Shown here: one piece after another, positions 11,274-19,800 of the stretch
Layout: every line of letters starts with the position of its first letter
Position numbering within the stretch: position 1 is the first letter of the stretch
Made by a program: the position numbers and the translations under genes
The notes under the pieces: model-generated
The model's database searches: none
The model's input: only the letters and a program-made list of their open reading frames with translations
Told to the model about the DNA's origin: nothing
From: Metaphire vulgaris
Lineage: Eukaryota > Annelida > Clitellata > Crassiclitellata > Megascolecidae
Length of the DNA stretch: 64,000 nucleotides
Assembly: GCA_018105865.1 (NCBI GenBank)
Contig: CM030852.1
Location: 14,591,945 to 14,655,944, forward strand
Direction: 5' to 3'

Positions 11274-11409
11274 TGCGTTGTTGCTGAAATCGCAAGATGC
11301 TAACGTGGCCAGAAGTCGCTGAATGCTGAAATACTAATTGGAACTAACCTCTGACAGATAAAACAGCGGTTATAAGCAGGACATCCGCTAGAAACTGTTG
11401 ATTTTTCAT
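4852..11409 (-). CDS. Receptor A: signal peptide, V-like, three Ig-like domains, one TM, YxxL tail
   Basis: The model is join(11349-11409, 9642-9971, 8761-9117, 7998-8270, 6667-6960, 5491-5661, 4852-5015) on the complement: 1650 bases, 549 residues. Every junction is phase 1. It should be a type I plasma-membrane glycoprotein with four outward Ig-like domains, a transmembrane helix carrying a conserved Asn, and a tail with YEAL and YANT tyrosine sites. The layout matches immune or self-recognition receptors; the ligand is unknown. It differs from B and C by having a single TM exon. A TTTATT (AATAAA on the minus strand) near 4592 may be the polyadenylation signal. Weakest point: the TM exon donor is GTTTTA. 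Confidence 0.75.
5286..5354. repeat. (ATT)n microsatellite
   Basis: About 23 ATT units in the last intron of receptor A. Confidence 0.95.
5491..5661 (-). CDS. Receptor A exon 6: stalk and transmembrane helix
   Basis: A Ser-rich stalk (SSVTVSNRIESSDS) precedes a helix reading IVLGVILGISVVINIVLGAL and a basic stop-transfer HLRHK. An Asn sits mid-helix at the same place in receptor D (LSLLLNLAF), suggesting helix pairing or partner contact. The donor G/GTTTTA is weak. If unused, reading continues only 11 codons to a stop, giving a tail-less form. Confidence 0.65.
5750..6013. mobile_element. hAT-like MITE with 8-bp target duplication
   Basis: Ends are CAGTGGCGTAG and CTACGCCACTG. Flanks ATCGGTAT (5742-5749) and ATCGGCAT (6014-6021) form an 8-bp duplication with one mismatch, typical of hAT elements. 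It carries the internal GACCTTTTTTTGCTTGTC module and no ORF. Sits in receptor A between exons 5 and 6. Confidence 0.75.
6179..6258. mobile_element. 80-bp TTAA-flanked MITE
   Basis: It begins TTAACCCCTTAACCG and ends AGTTAAGGGGTTAA. TTAA ends and CCC-type inverted repeats suggest a piggyBac-like non-autonomous element. Two more of the same size occur at 10690 and 15274. Confidence 0.6.
6320..6560. mobile_element. Degraded CTACGCCACTG-type MITE with G-rich run
   Basis: The right end reads CCTGGCTACGCCACTG as in the intact element at 5750. The left end near 6325 (GCGTAGCCACGG) is worn. Contains GGGGT repeats at 6400-6432. Confidence 0.45.
6667..6960 (-). CDS. Receptor A exon 5: D4 membrane-proximal Ig domain
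   Basis: An I/C2-like domain: FTLRCKV (B-strand Cys), YRW (C-strand Trp), DKDGNYTCYA (F-strand Cys). A run of eight Gly comes from a (GGA)n microsatellite between the C strand and the E strand, so loop length may vary between individuals. Flanked by a TATGTAG acceptor and GTAATA donor, phase 1-1. Confidence 0.75.
7143..7364. mobile_element. hAT-like MITE of the GGGCCC-rich family
   Basis: Related to the element at 56235-56517: both contain CAGGGGCCC and GGGGCCCGGAAT followed by TCTCTCGGCGG near the right end. The target duplication here is worn (CAATAGCA against CAATACTT). Confidence 0.55.
7592..7785. mobile_element. Degraded CAGTGGCGTCGCC MITE
   Basis: The left end CAGTGGCGTCGCCTGG matches this MITE superfamily and the right end near 7775 reads GATGCTACGCC. 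No ORF of interest. In the receptor A intron between exons 4 and 5. Confidence 0.4.
7998..8270 (-). CDS. Receptor A exon 4: D3 Ig-like domain
   Basis: C2-type pattern: EKCEASILRC (B strand), VQW (C-strand Trp), then ITAELNGTYKC (F-strand Cys). It aligns with the D3 exons of B, C and D, which share the extra upstream Cys (xxCEAxIL-x-C) and a closing Cys after the domain. Phase 1-1, 273 bases, GTAAGT donor. Confidence 0.8.
8494..8640. mobile_element. (AAT)n plus SINE-tail repeat
   Basis: About 18 AAT units (8494-8548) lead into AAGTGGTTTAGGAGGCTAAG and AAAACCACTG. The same block follows AAT runs at 31490 and 37441, so the microsatellite and the inverted AGTGGTTT/AACCACT tail move together. Confidence 0.6.
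8761..9117 (-). CDS. Receptor A exon 3: D2 Ig-like domain lacking the Cys pair
   Basis: This 357-base phase 1-1 exon is homologous to the D2 exons of B, C and D. Shared landmarks are LPP-x-FKWAL, PSSxxxxxTSSSY, PSYV-x-TL-x-F and a TWTVPQ end. Here the two Cys that the others have (EGC and YVC) are replaced: the first region reads VHGEVL and the second reads PSYVS. The donor is GTGGGT, in the same place as the GTTAGT of the paralogs. Confidence 0.75.
9642..9971 (-). CDS. Receptor A exon 2: V-like Ig domain
   Basis: The domain runs from VSVGSGVTFTC (B-strand Cys) through ITW (C-strand Trp) and LILSNALVSHGGFYSC (E strand, turn and F-strand Cys) to a G strand HSVLIVIG. Two extra Cys (DSYC and YSCSL) match the extra pair seen in B, C and D. 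It is flanked by CCAG/GT acceptor and GTAATA donor, both phase 1. No joining-type FGxG motif is present. Confidence 0.8.
10690..10770. mobile_element. 81-bp TTAA-flanked MITE
   Basis: Starts TTAACCCTTTACCCG and ends CGGGTAAGGGGTTAA, giving ~15-bp imperfect inverted repeats. In intron 1 of receptor A. Confidence 0.6.
11215..11270. repeat. (ATT)n microsatellite
   Basis: About 17 TTA units beside a minus-oriented copy of the AACCACT SINE tail, just upstream of the receptor A leader exon. Confidence 0.9.
11349..11409 (-). CDS. Receptor A exon 1: signal peptide
   Basis: It begins ATG and encodes MKNQQFLADVLLITAVLSVR, with a polar N-region and a hydrophobic core, ending AGA G/GTTAGT in phase 1. 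The sequence is unlike the signal exons of B/C or D/E. It lies 1.4 kb upstream of the V-like exon, as expected for a leader exon. The intron 9972-11348 holds a TTAA element and an (ATT)n run. Confidence 0.65.
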
Positions 11410-11894
11410 GACGAATAGTAGAATTCGATGCTTAATCTAAAATTTGACCTTCAATTCATCAGCATCGAACATTTTCTGCAAATGAAACGTCGAGAAGAAG
11501 AAAAGAGTCTTTAGTATTACAACTGCTTCGATTAACTTCTCTAATCGAACCCTCGCTATGATGAAAAAAGACACTTTACCACGAACGGAGAAGCTGTTAA
11601 AACAATCTGAATTGTTCACAGAATCTGCGAAAATACGATTTGAGATATTGCCGACATGACTGAGATGTCCAGGCAGCGATTCAGTCTAATTTAAATTAAG
11701 CTTAAATGTCAAATGTTAGATTTCAGAATCTAAATTAAAGCTACGCCAAACTTCCGCGTTCAACCTCCAATAAGCGACTTTGGAGAAAGTAAACATTATG
11801 GCTGCAAACATTCTCATTGTTTTGCCCTCTTGAAAAACTTGAAGTCATGACCAGAGTAGTATTATAAAGCTCTTACGACGCTCTCGAATGATCA

Positions 11895-12000
11895 ATCAAG
11901 GGCCGTCCATAAAGTACGTCACACTCGAGGGGGTCTAAGAAAGTGTGACAGTTTGTGACGGGGAGAGGGGTAAGGGCCAGCGTTACGTCACACTTTCAGT
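11895..12000. mobile_element. Partial GGGCCGTCCATAAAGTACGTCAC repeat
   Basis: One end of a MITE family whose complete form is at 29008-29375. It keeps GGCCGTCCATAAAGTACGTC at the left and GTTACGTCACACTTTC at the right. Confidence 0.5.
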
Positions 12001-12183
12001 ATAAATAAAACCTTAAAAGTGTCTGATAGGAGGTATAGTAAAAGGCGTTTCTAATTGCTCATTACAACGTTTTGCCTGAAATAAAAATTTTAGGTCTGTT
12101 TTCACACAGGTTTACCTAGCCTCCTGAACCACTTAAAATCACATTATTATCATTAGATCTCAATTGTATTAGTTATCATTATC

Positions 12184-12350
12184 TTTTCCGTTCATACAAG
12201 GCAATGCTTTCTCTCTATCCAAGGAAACTCCTCATTTAACTTGTGTTTTCTCTGCAGGATTTAGAGCAACCATAGCAAGACAGAAAAACACACACGCCGG
12301 CAACATGAAGACGAAGACCAAAAGGATTAGAAGCAGAAGACATGGAGCAT
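12184..12350 (-). pseudogene. Relic of a receptor TM1 exon
   Basis: Strongly similar to the TM1 exons at 16924 and 39073, including ATTGCCTTG and GAGGAGTTTCCTTGGATAGAG. It has a 5-base insertion and other shifts that bring in a stop (GTTAAATGA). The donor GGTAAG is changed to GATAATG, so it cannot splice. No other exons accompany it. It marks a receptor copy once present between A and B. Confidence 0.75.
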
Positions 12351-12968
12351 CTAGAATTCAGACAATATTATAAAATGAAAGAAGGTCACAGAAATAACGT
12401 TTGAACTTGAAACGAATTCGTTGTGAAATATTCTCTCTCCAGCAAAAAGAACGACCAGTTAAATCCCATTGATCTGTAATCGTACCATGTCAAAATCATG
12501 TTCCAACGTCGAGCATCTTCTGCATTGGCCTACATTTTGCAATTTCCAGCAAATAATTATATTATAACAGCGTAATTGCAGTTATCGCAACGCAGTCAAT
12601 GATTTCCAGCGCATACTGAATATAATCTGTTGCTATCTTGTTGCTATCCTTTAAATATACGCTTTTATCTCTACCTTACACTCACCTTCACATACACTAT
12701 AATCACTCATATTAAGTCTTTTCTGCCATATAACTGCTATCAATCTACAAATTGGGACAACCACCTTAAGGGATACTTATCCCTTAGGCTATCCCTCACT
12801 TATTAATATCATGAATCAACAATTGGGAATGATTAAGTTCAATAAGTTGCAATTTTCATTGCGCTCTATTTTTGCTGCTATCTCTTGATCATGAGCTTCT
12901 AATGATCTACTCTCTAGCGATTGAATGTCCATTTTGCGCCCTCTTTTGCGTTAAAAGGTGATTAGATG

Positions 12969-13149
12969 CAGTGGCGGCTCTAGGATTTGGCAAGTGGGGG
13001 GCCGTTGGGGTGGCAACTTCTAATAATGGGGGCCAACCATTTGTTGTTTAATGTATGTTGCATTAAGTATAGGGTCCCAACTGGGGGCACTGGGGCCAGG
13101 CACTCAATAGGGGCATTGGGCCCTGGCCCCACAGGTGGAGCCGCCACTG
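12969..13149. mobile_element. 181-bp hAT-like MITE, perfect 8-bp target duplication
   Basis: Ends CAGTGGCGGCTC and GAGCCGCCACTG. Flanked by identical ATTAGATG at 12961-12968 and 13150-13157. The duplicated flank of receptor C (about 35487) reads GATTAGATGTCTTCTG with no element, which is the empty site. A truncated copy lies at 32078-32230. Confidence 0.9.
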
Positions 13150-13807
13150 ATTAGATGTCTTCTGTCAGATTTAGACAATTTCTATCCTTGGTTCCATTGG
13201 TCCAAATTATGCGATCTGAGGATTATGAGAACAAGAACAGAAATAGGAACAGCTGGAAACACACAGACTCTGCGATTGAGTTACTGCTTTAAAGATAAAA
13301 GATTTATCTAGCGATTATCTGTGGCCTGCTTTACTATTATCGTTTTCACAGCAGTAGAAATACGTGAAACTTATTTGCTCAGTGACAATAGATGTATTTG
13401 TCTTTGTTGTTGATTGAAAACTGAAACAACGCTTTGAAAATTATTTCAATACACTGTATTTGACCGTTTAAATGCTAAAAATCATAAAAAGCATTTGCAT
13501 CTATACAAAATGGAAATATTAAATCAAAAAGACAGATGTTTCACTTCTTAAAGTCGCAAAATTACATCAAATTTGCCAACCAATTGACTTAGATAGACTA
13601 TTGTTTTAGGACGTAACAATATGATTTCCCGTACTAACCCTACTCATTTGGATTGAGTTACCCGTAATTAGCATGCGTCGTGGGCTCTAGCCCTGCTACT
13701 GCGCTTAATAAATTGGCCTGAATATATAAATAAATAAATAAATAATTCATTTCTCGTCTGGTTGTCTGACTTCGATTGCTATTAACTATTGAATTAAATC
13801 TTGGTAG

Positions 13808-13908
13808 TTAGGCATTGGTTTGGTGCTTATTCCGCTGTAGTTCTTCGTACGAAGCTTTTGCCTGTTGTTTGCGATTGTTCGCTTCAAAAGTGGACGATCT
13901 TGCAAAAC
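13808..13908 (-). CDS. Receptor B exon 10: tail end, frameshifted
   Basis: It begins after TTCAG and encodes a tail with SYEEL, then ends at TAA (13808-13810). Compared with the receptor C exon, there is one extra base in the stretch before AACTACCAAGA. Without it the frame would read through NYQDL to a later stop, as in C. So the second YxxL of the pair is lost while the DNA for it still exists downstream. Confidence 0.75.
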
Positions 13909-14957
13909 CTGAATCAGAATCATTCGCAGAGTTAACCAGAGGCGGATCTAGGGGGGTGCAGGTGGGTACAGAACTACAGATGTCCCCGGGCGCCGAGGTG
14001 AGGGGGCGGCGCCAAAATCGGTTTAAGGTAGGGAGTTTCCGCTACGGGTAATGACTTTTTTGCTTGTCGGGGTATTCGCGAAGTTTAATAAAGAGGCGCC
14101 AAATGGACAGAGCAGCACCCTTTTTTGGCTTCTTAGGATTTTCGTCAAGTCGAGGGGCGCCACCAGTATATTTTGTTCCCGGGCGCCAGACACCCTAGCT
14201 TCGCCCCTGGAGTTAACTTTTAAAAATTCAATAAATAGGCCTATAGACTCTTCAACTTCCAAATTGTGTGCAGAAAAGCCTGACATATAAACTATAACGA
14301 AACGTGCTACGATTTCGATTGATACAAATAAAGTTAATAAATGATTTGTTATTGGCAAACTTTGAGGTTGATATGATCATATGATGACATCCGCAAAATG
14401 TAGCATTTACCACAAAATCTCAAGGCAAAATATTCTCGATATTGAAAAGAAAGTTCCATTGCACTGTTTTCCACTTTTAAAAAGCAAAAGCTTAACCTAA
14501 ACTAGAACTATGGAGCACTGCAGCAACGATTAGTATACGCTTCGAACGAGCTAGACATCAAGGTTGCGATTTCTAGGGAAAATAGCATCATACTTGTAGT
14601 TCCCGCAGTTTCGCTAACGATCAACAGTAGGCCTATATATTAATACAGTATGATGCTATCTTTTGCTAAAAACCGAATATACGTAGTCATCTTTAAAAAA
14701 ACGAATAAATTAATTTGTCGACGGTGACTATTGCTAATGGAAATGATATTATTGATTTCTTAAAATAATTATAGAATAAACGTTACGAATTGAATTTCTG
14801 ACGAGACTTACACTCATCAGAAATTTCCACTGGTTCCAGATAATCTAAACAAGAGCAGTTTATTTCACTTATGTATATATATATGCAGTATATATATATA
14901 TATATGTCTCATATATATATAAGATAGGTCTCATATATAGGCCTATATATAGATAGG

Positions 14958-15003
<46 letters not shown>

Positions 15004-16749
15004 AAATCGCCATGAACGATACGATATCTTCCATGTCACTTGACCGATCATTATCAGAAGATATAAACATACAATGAGTTGAGACACGCTTATGATCTTT
15101 TAACCATATAATGTAATGTTCTATGCTTTAAATTTCTAATGCATTGACTCCTTTGTTTTCTATCTCGACGACATTTAGAATGCTTGTAATCTAAGCGACA
15201 GGCGGAAATGTCTTGCTATTAGATATATCATATAAGCCTGCATTTTATGAAAATAGTAAAAGGTGCTATGCCCTTAACCCTGTGGACCCGTAAAACCGGT
15301 ATTCCAGTTTCATAACCTATTGGTTATACAGATCACTGGGGCCAAAGGGTTAAGCATAGATGTCCATAAATCACGCTATGAACATCTCAACTTCCCTTCC
15401 TTGTTTCGTTTAACTTTCTTCATTTCTTCTTTTCTTTCTTCCTTCCTCTTTCCTTTTGTCATTCTTCAACTAAATTTCGTCCACCTCTTTCTGACCTTTA
15501 GCTTAAATCAAGATATAATGTTTCATTCATGTATAGTTGTATAAAAAGTGACACTTTGGCATCCCTGTCCAATAATCAATTAATCCGCGTTAGTGAGGGT
15601 AAGTAAGTAAGTAATATCTCGTGAATTTCCATAGCTCTTTCAAAAGCAGCACCGCAGTAGCGCCTTATTCCTATGCGTAGAAACCCGATCTTCGTATCTT
15701 CAGACCTTCAGATCTTCAGATCTTCAACCGACGTGTTATGATTTCGATTGATAAAAATAAATGGTTTGTTATCGGCAAACTTTGATTTTGAGATATGACA
15801 TGGCAAAATGCCAGCAGTTAGGTGCAACATGTAGAAGCAATGTCTATTCGCGATGTCGAAATAATACTATGTACTGTATTTGCATTCCAGTTTGTTAACG
15901 CAAAACCGTTGTGTTAGACATAAACTAAGAGTAGGAAGCAATACAGCAGAGATTAAACCGATTGCATGAATTAGGTCTTAAAGGTTCCGATGAAGAAATT
16001 TGATCGTTATACATTTGATCGAAATCATTTGTGTATTTAATTGAAATCTGGCTGTAAGCGTGTGTTTTGCTTATGATCGGATGATCTCAACTGTGTTAAT
16101 TTCTTACCATCGTTTCCAGTTGCTTTGACATATTCATGGCGTTGAGATAATCGATCGTAGGCCTGCGTTGTCTGTGGATTCCAGTCCAATTCTTCGTAAT
16201 GAGGTGGTCCTGGATGACCATTTGCACCGGAATTATGCGAATTGTCAGCGTATCTGGACTCTGAGGAGCGAATAGAAATATTCTATAACTTGCAAAGCCA
16301 AAGTGACGTCTGGCCTTACAGAAATTACAGCGTTTTAACAGATTTTCAGACTTACTAAATATGGCCTTAATCGAAATTATTAAAACTTTAAAAAATACGA
16401 TTTCAAAATGTTTTTACTACGAAGACTTGTGGTAAAAAACACGAAAGAGTTTAATGATCTATACTTCCAATTGATCTGTATATTCTTACCTTGAGACTGA
16501 TTCGAATTCTTTCGACAGCAGTGGCTGGCAATGAGTATCCAAGGAACGAAAATTATTCCACAGATGACCAAACAGAAGATGAAAAGAACCATTCCACCGG
16601 AACATTCGCTTCCTACAAAACACACACAACGTCATTTCATTATAATCCATAAAATGGAATTATTAGAGTGTGCCCCTGCGCCTAACTAAAAGCTAACAGT
16701 CTTCATAAGGGCCTTCTATAAACAGGTTGGCAATAACTGCGATTTATAG

Positions 16750-16835
<86 letters not shown>

Positions 16836-19800
16836 TTAATATTAACAATAGTTTTAAGTGGCTTAGTATTATCTCGTATGTGTTAAAAACGCTGAATATT
16901 CTCAACATTTGTAAGATTCTTACCTTTTCCGTTCATGCAAGGCAATGCTTTCTCTATCCAAGGAAACTCCTCATTTACGTTTTCTCTGCAGGATTTTGAG
17001 CCGCCATAGCAAGGCAGAAATACACACGCCGGCAACACGAATAAACCCAAGACCAGAAGAATTAGAAGCAAAAGCAATATCCAATCTAGAATGTAAACAT
17101 TAAAGAAAATATAAGATAAAATATATTCAAAGCCAATCTGCAGTTTCTAAGTTTTATGAAACAAAAGGATAACGCACATATTAGACAGCCTTTTAATGTT
17201 GAAATAAATTCTATATGATATTCTTAGACTTTATTGAAATTAGAGACGCTATACTATCTCAGATGAAAACCTACTCTACTCCGGTCAACATTAGATTTCA
17301 TTCAAGCATTCTCTCTATAGGCATTGACAAGATGAGACAAGGAACTAGACAAGGAACCAGTAGCATAGCATGCCAATGACTACTATGGCTCGAGCCATGG
17401 GCGGCACACATGAAGGGGGCGACAAATTGAGCGGCGATTACCTTTTCTCCCTTTTTTTGCTTGTCAGGTTGTCGGAGAGTTTTAGCGAAGGGGCGGCAAA
17501 ATTGAGAAGGGGCGGCAAAGTCGGCCGCGACGACCTTTTTTTGCTTGTCAGTTATAATAGGAACAGGTTGGGGGCGGCATTTTTTCCAGGAGCCATGGGC
17601 GGCACGAGACCACGCTGTATACGCCACTGCAAGGAACTATAATAACGAGATTAGTAGTTTTCAAAGTCCAGCGAAAAATTAGCAACATATAAAACGCTGG
17701 CCGATGCTATCTTTAAATTGAAAAGAAAATTATAGCTTAATCATATACTTTTCACGAGAATTACTTTAATTAACATAATTTGAAATTATATTTTCACTTT
17801 TTATTATGTCATGAATTAAATTCTTACCTTCATCAGGTGAATCTAGAATATTGCCTATAAACAAAAATGTTAGTTCCATTACGTGCATTTATATCATAAT
17901 ATACGATATTTATATGATTATTTATATATGATATTTATTATTCAGAATATACTCTAGTGCTTTTTTTCAGTGGAAACGGCGTTCCCACAACTTTTTTGCC
18001 AGATTCATTTATAACGATGCGCGTTTAACGTTTTTCAATGCAACGCACGGGAACAGAGTGTAACTTACAGTTCAAAATCAACGACCTATATATTGTATAT
18101 AAATATACCAATTAATATTCTATTCGTTGGCATACTTCTTACGACAAAACAAATGTGAAATGAGTTCTCAACCCTCTTTTATAGAAAAGCAGCACTGAAT
18201 ATAGCCTACATATTATAATCAACGAAATCACGATAACCGAGACTTTATTAAATCATTATAAGATTACCTGAATAAAATAAAATTCATATAATTATAATTG
18301 TCGAACTTTAATAATATTTTAAAGCATTCAGTCAAAATGTTCATCTCCTCTAAATTTCTAATGCATTGACTCAGTTGTTCTCCTGCTGGATGACGATCAG
18401 AGAAGAGACACACAAAGGAAACACGGTGCCTCTCAAGTGATAAGTGAATAAGACCAATGCTTTGCTGGAAAATCTCATGAACATTAGTGTAGGAAAGGCT
18501 CAGCCACAAAAGCCTTTGAGTAACGCTAGAGTTACGCTGTGCGCTCTGATGTTTACTTTACATACTGTACTTTAATTGTGATTCGTTGTGCAGTGAAAAA
18601 CTCTTTAGCATAAGTGAGTACATTGATTCTGTCTAGAAGCATCCCATCCCACAGAAAAATTTTATCATCGGTTTTTGCATGGATCCCGCAGCCTGAAAAG
18701 GGGGCACGGGTCCAATGTGCGCCTTCGCAGCTATGCTAATGGTCGCGAATACAGTAACATCTAAAGGAACACGATTATATATGCTTTGAGTTTTGATTTT
18801 GACATTATTGTACAACTCAAATGTGTTCAGTTGCAGATAATGATTGGCCATCTGAGTGATCTTATATCAATTTCTTCAGCTGCTAAGATTTCTAACAGCT
18901 TTCGCCTTTCATACGTCTTTTTTGTTTAGTGGAAGAGACATAGACTATAAGGCATTCAGACATCATGCACATTGCACATCTGTTATGAAGATGCAATACA
19001 TAAATCGGAGTATTGCATTTTCAGCCTCTTCTTCTTTTGCATTTACCGAACCTAATTGAAGTTTCATGGCGTCGTTAATTCTTACGTCTGTTCGTTTGCC
19101 AATATTATGTCGCTATCTACATATAGCTTCCGTCCTATTCCCCCCTCCCAATTATCTCCGTCACATTTCCCTCGTCCTTATTCGTCGTCAATCTTATTAG
19201 CCACTCTGTCCTTACTCCTTTCCTAGTCCCACTGTAGTTGCCTTGGGTGATTTATTTGTCGTTGAGCTTTGCGAGGTCTTCTAATAGTTTCTGCACCCCT
19301 CACCCACTTTTAGGGCATATCGTGTTCTTCCCTTAAAGGCTACACATAAGTTTAAGAATTACAGCATCGATTTATGTGACACCACGTAGGCTGATCATGA
19401 AGTTAGACCCACACACAGTCAAGATGTTATGAACAAAAGCGTTTAGTTTCCAAGATTAATGTGCTCAGAAACTCAAATCATAGTTGAACTTAGGCCTACG
19501 GCATATGACAAATCACAGTTGAACTTACGGCATATGACGGGGTCAGTGCCTGAAAGAAAATAATTCGCGAGACATTATTTGCAAATATTTTGTCAAAATT
19601 AGTAAATAAAAAGTTAATTAGGTTTCAGTACGAGACACAAATTACTGGGAACAGCCGAAGGCAAATGCAGACAAACGAAATGCTAAAGACATTAACTAGA
19701 ACTAAAAGAAAGACCAAACACTTTTCAGATTCACAAATTCAAACTAAAAATTCTAAAGACAACACGTTACTAAAACAGCTGAAATAACATTTGGTTGTTA

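Noticed and set aside
14869..15087. ORF with long Tyr-Ile runs
   Set aside because: Created by a (TA)n microsatellite.
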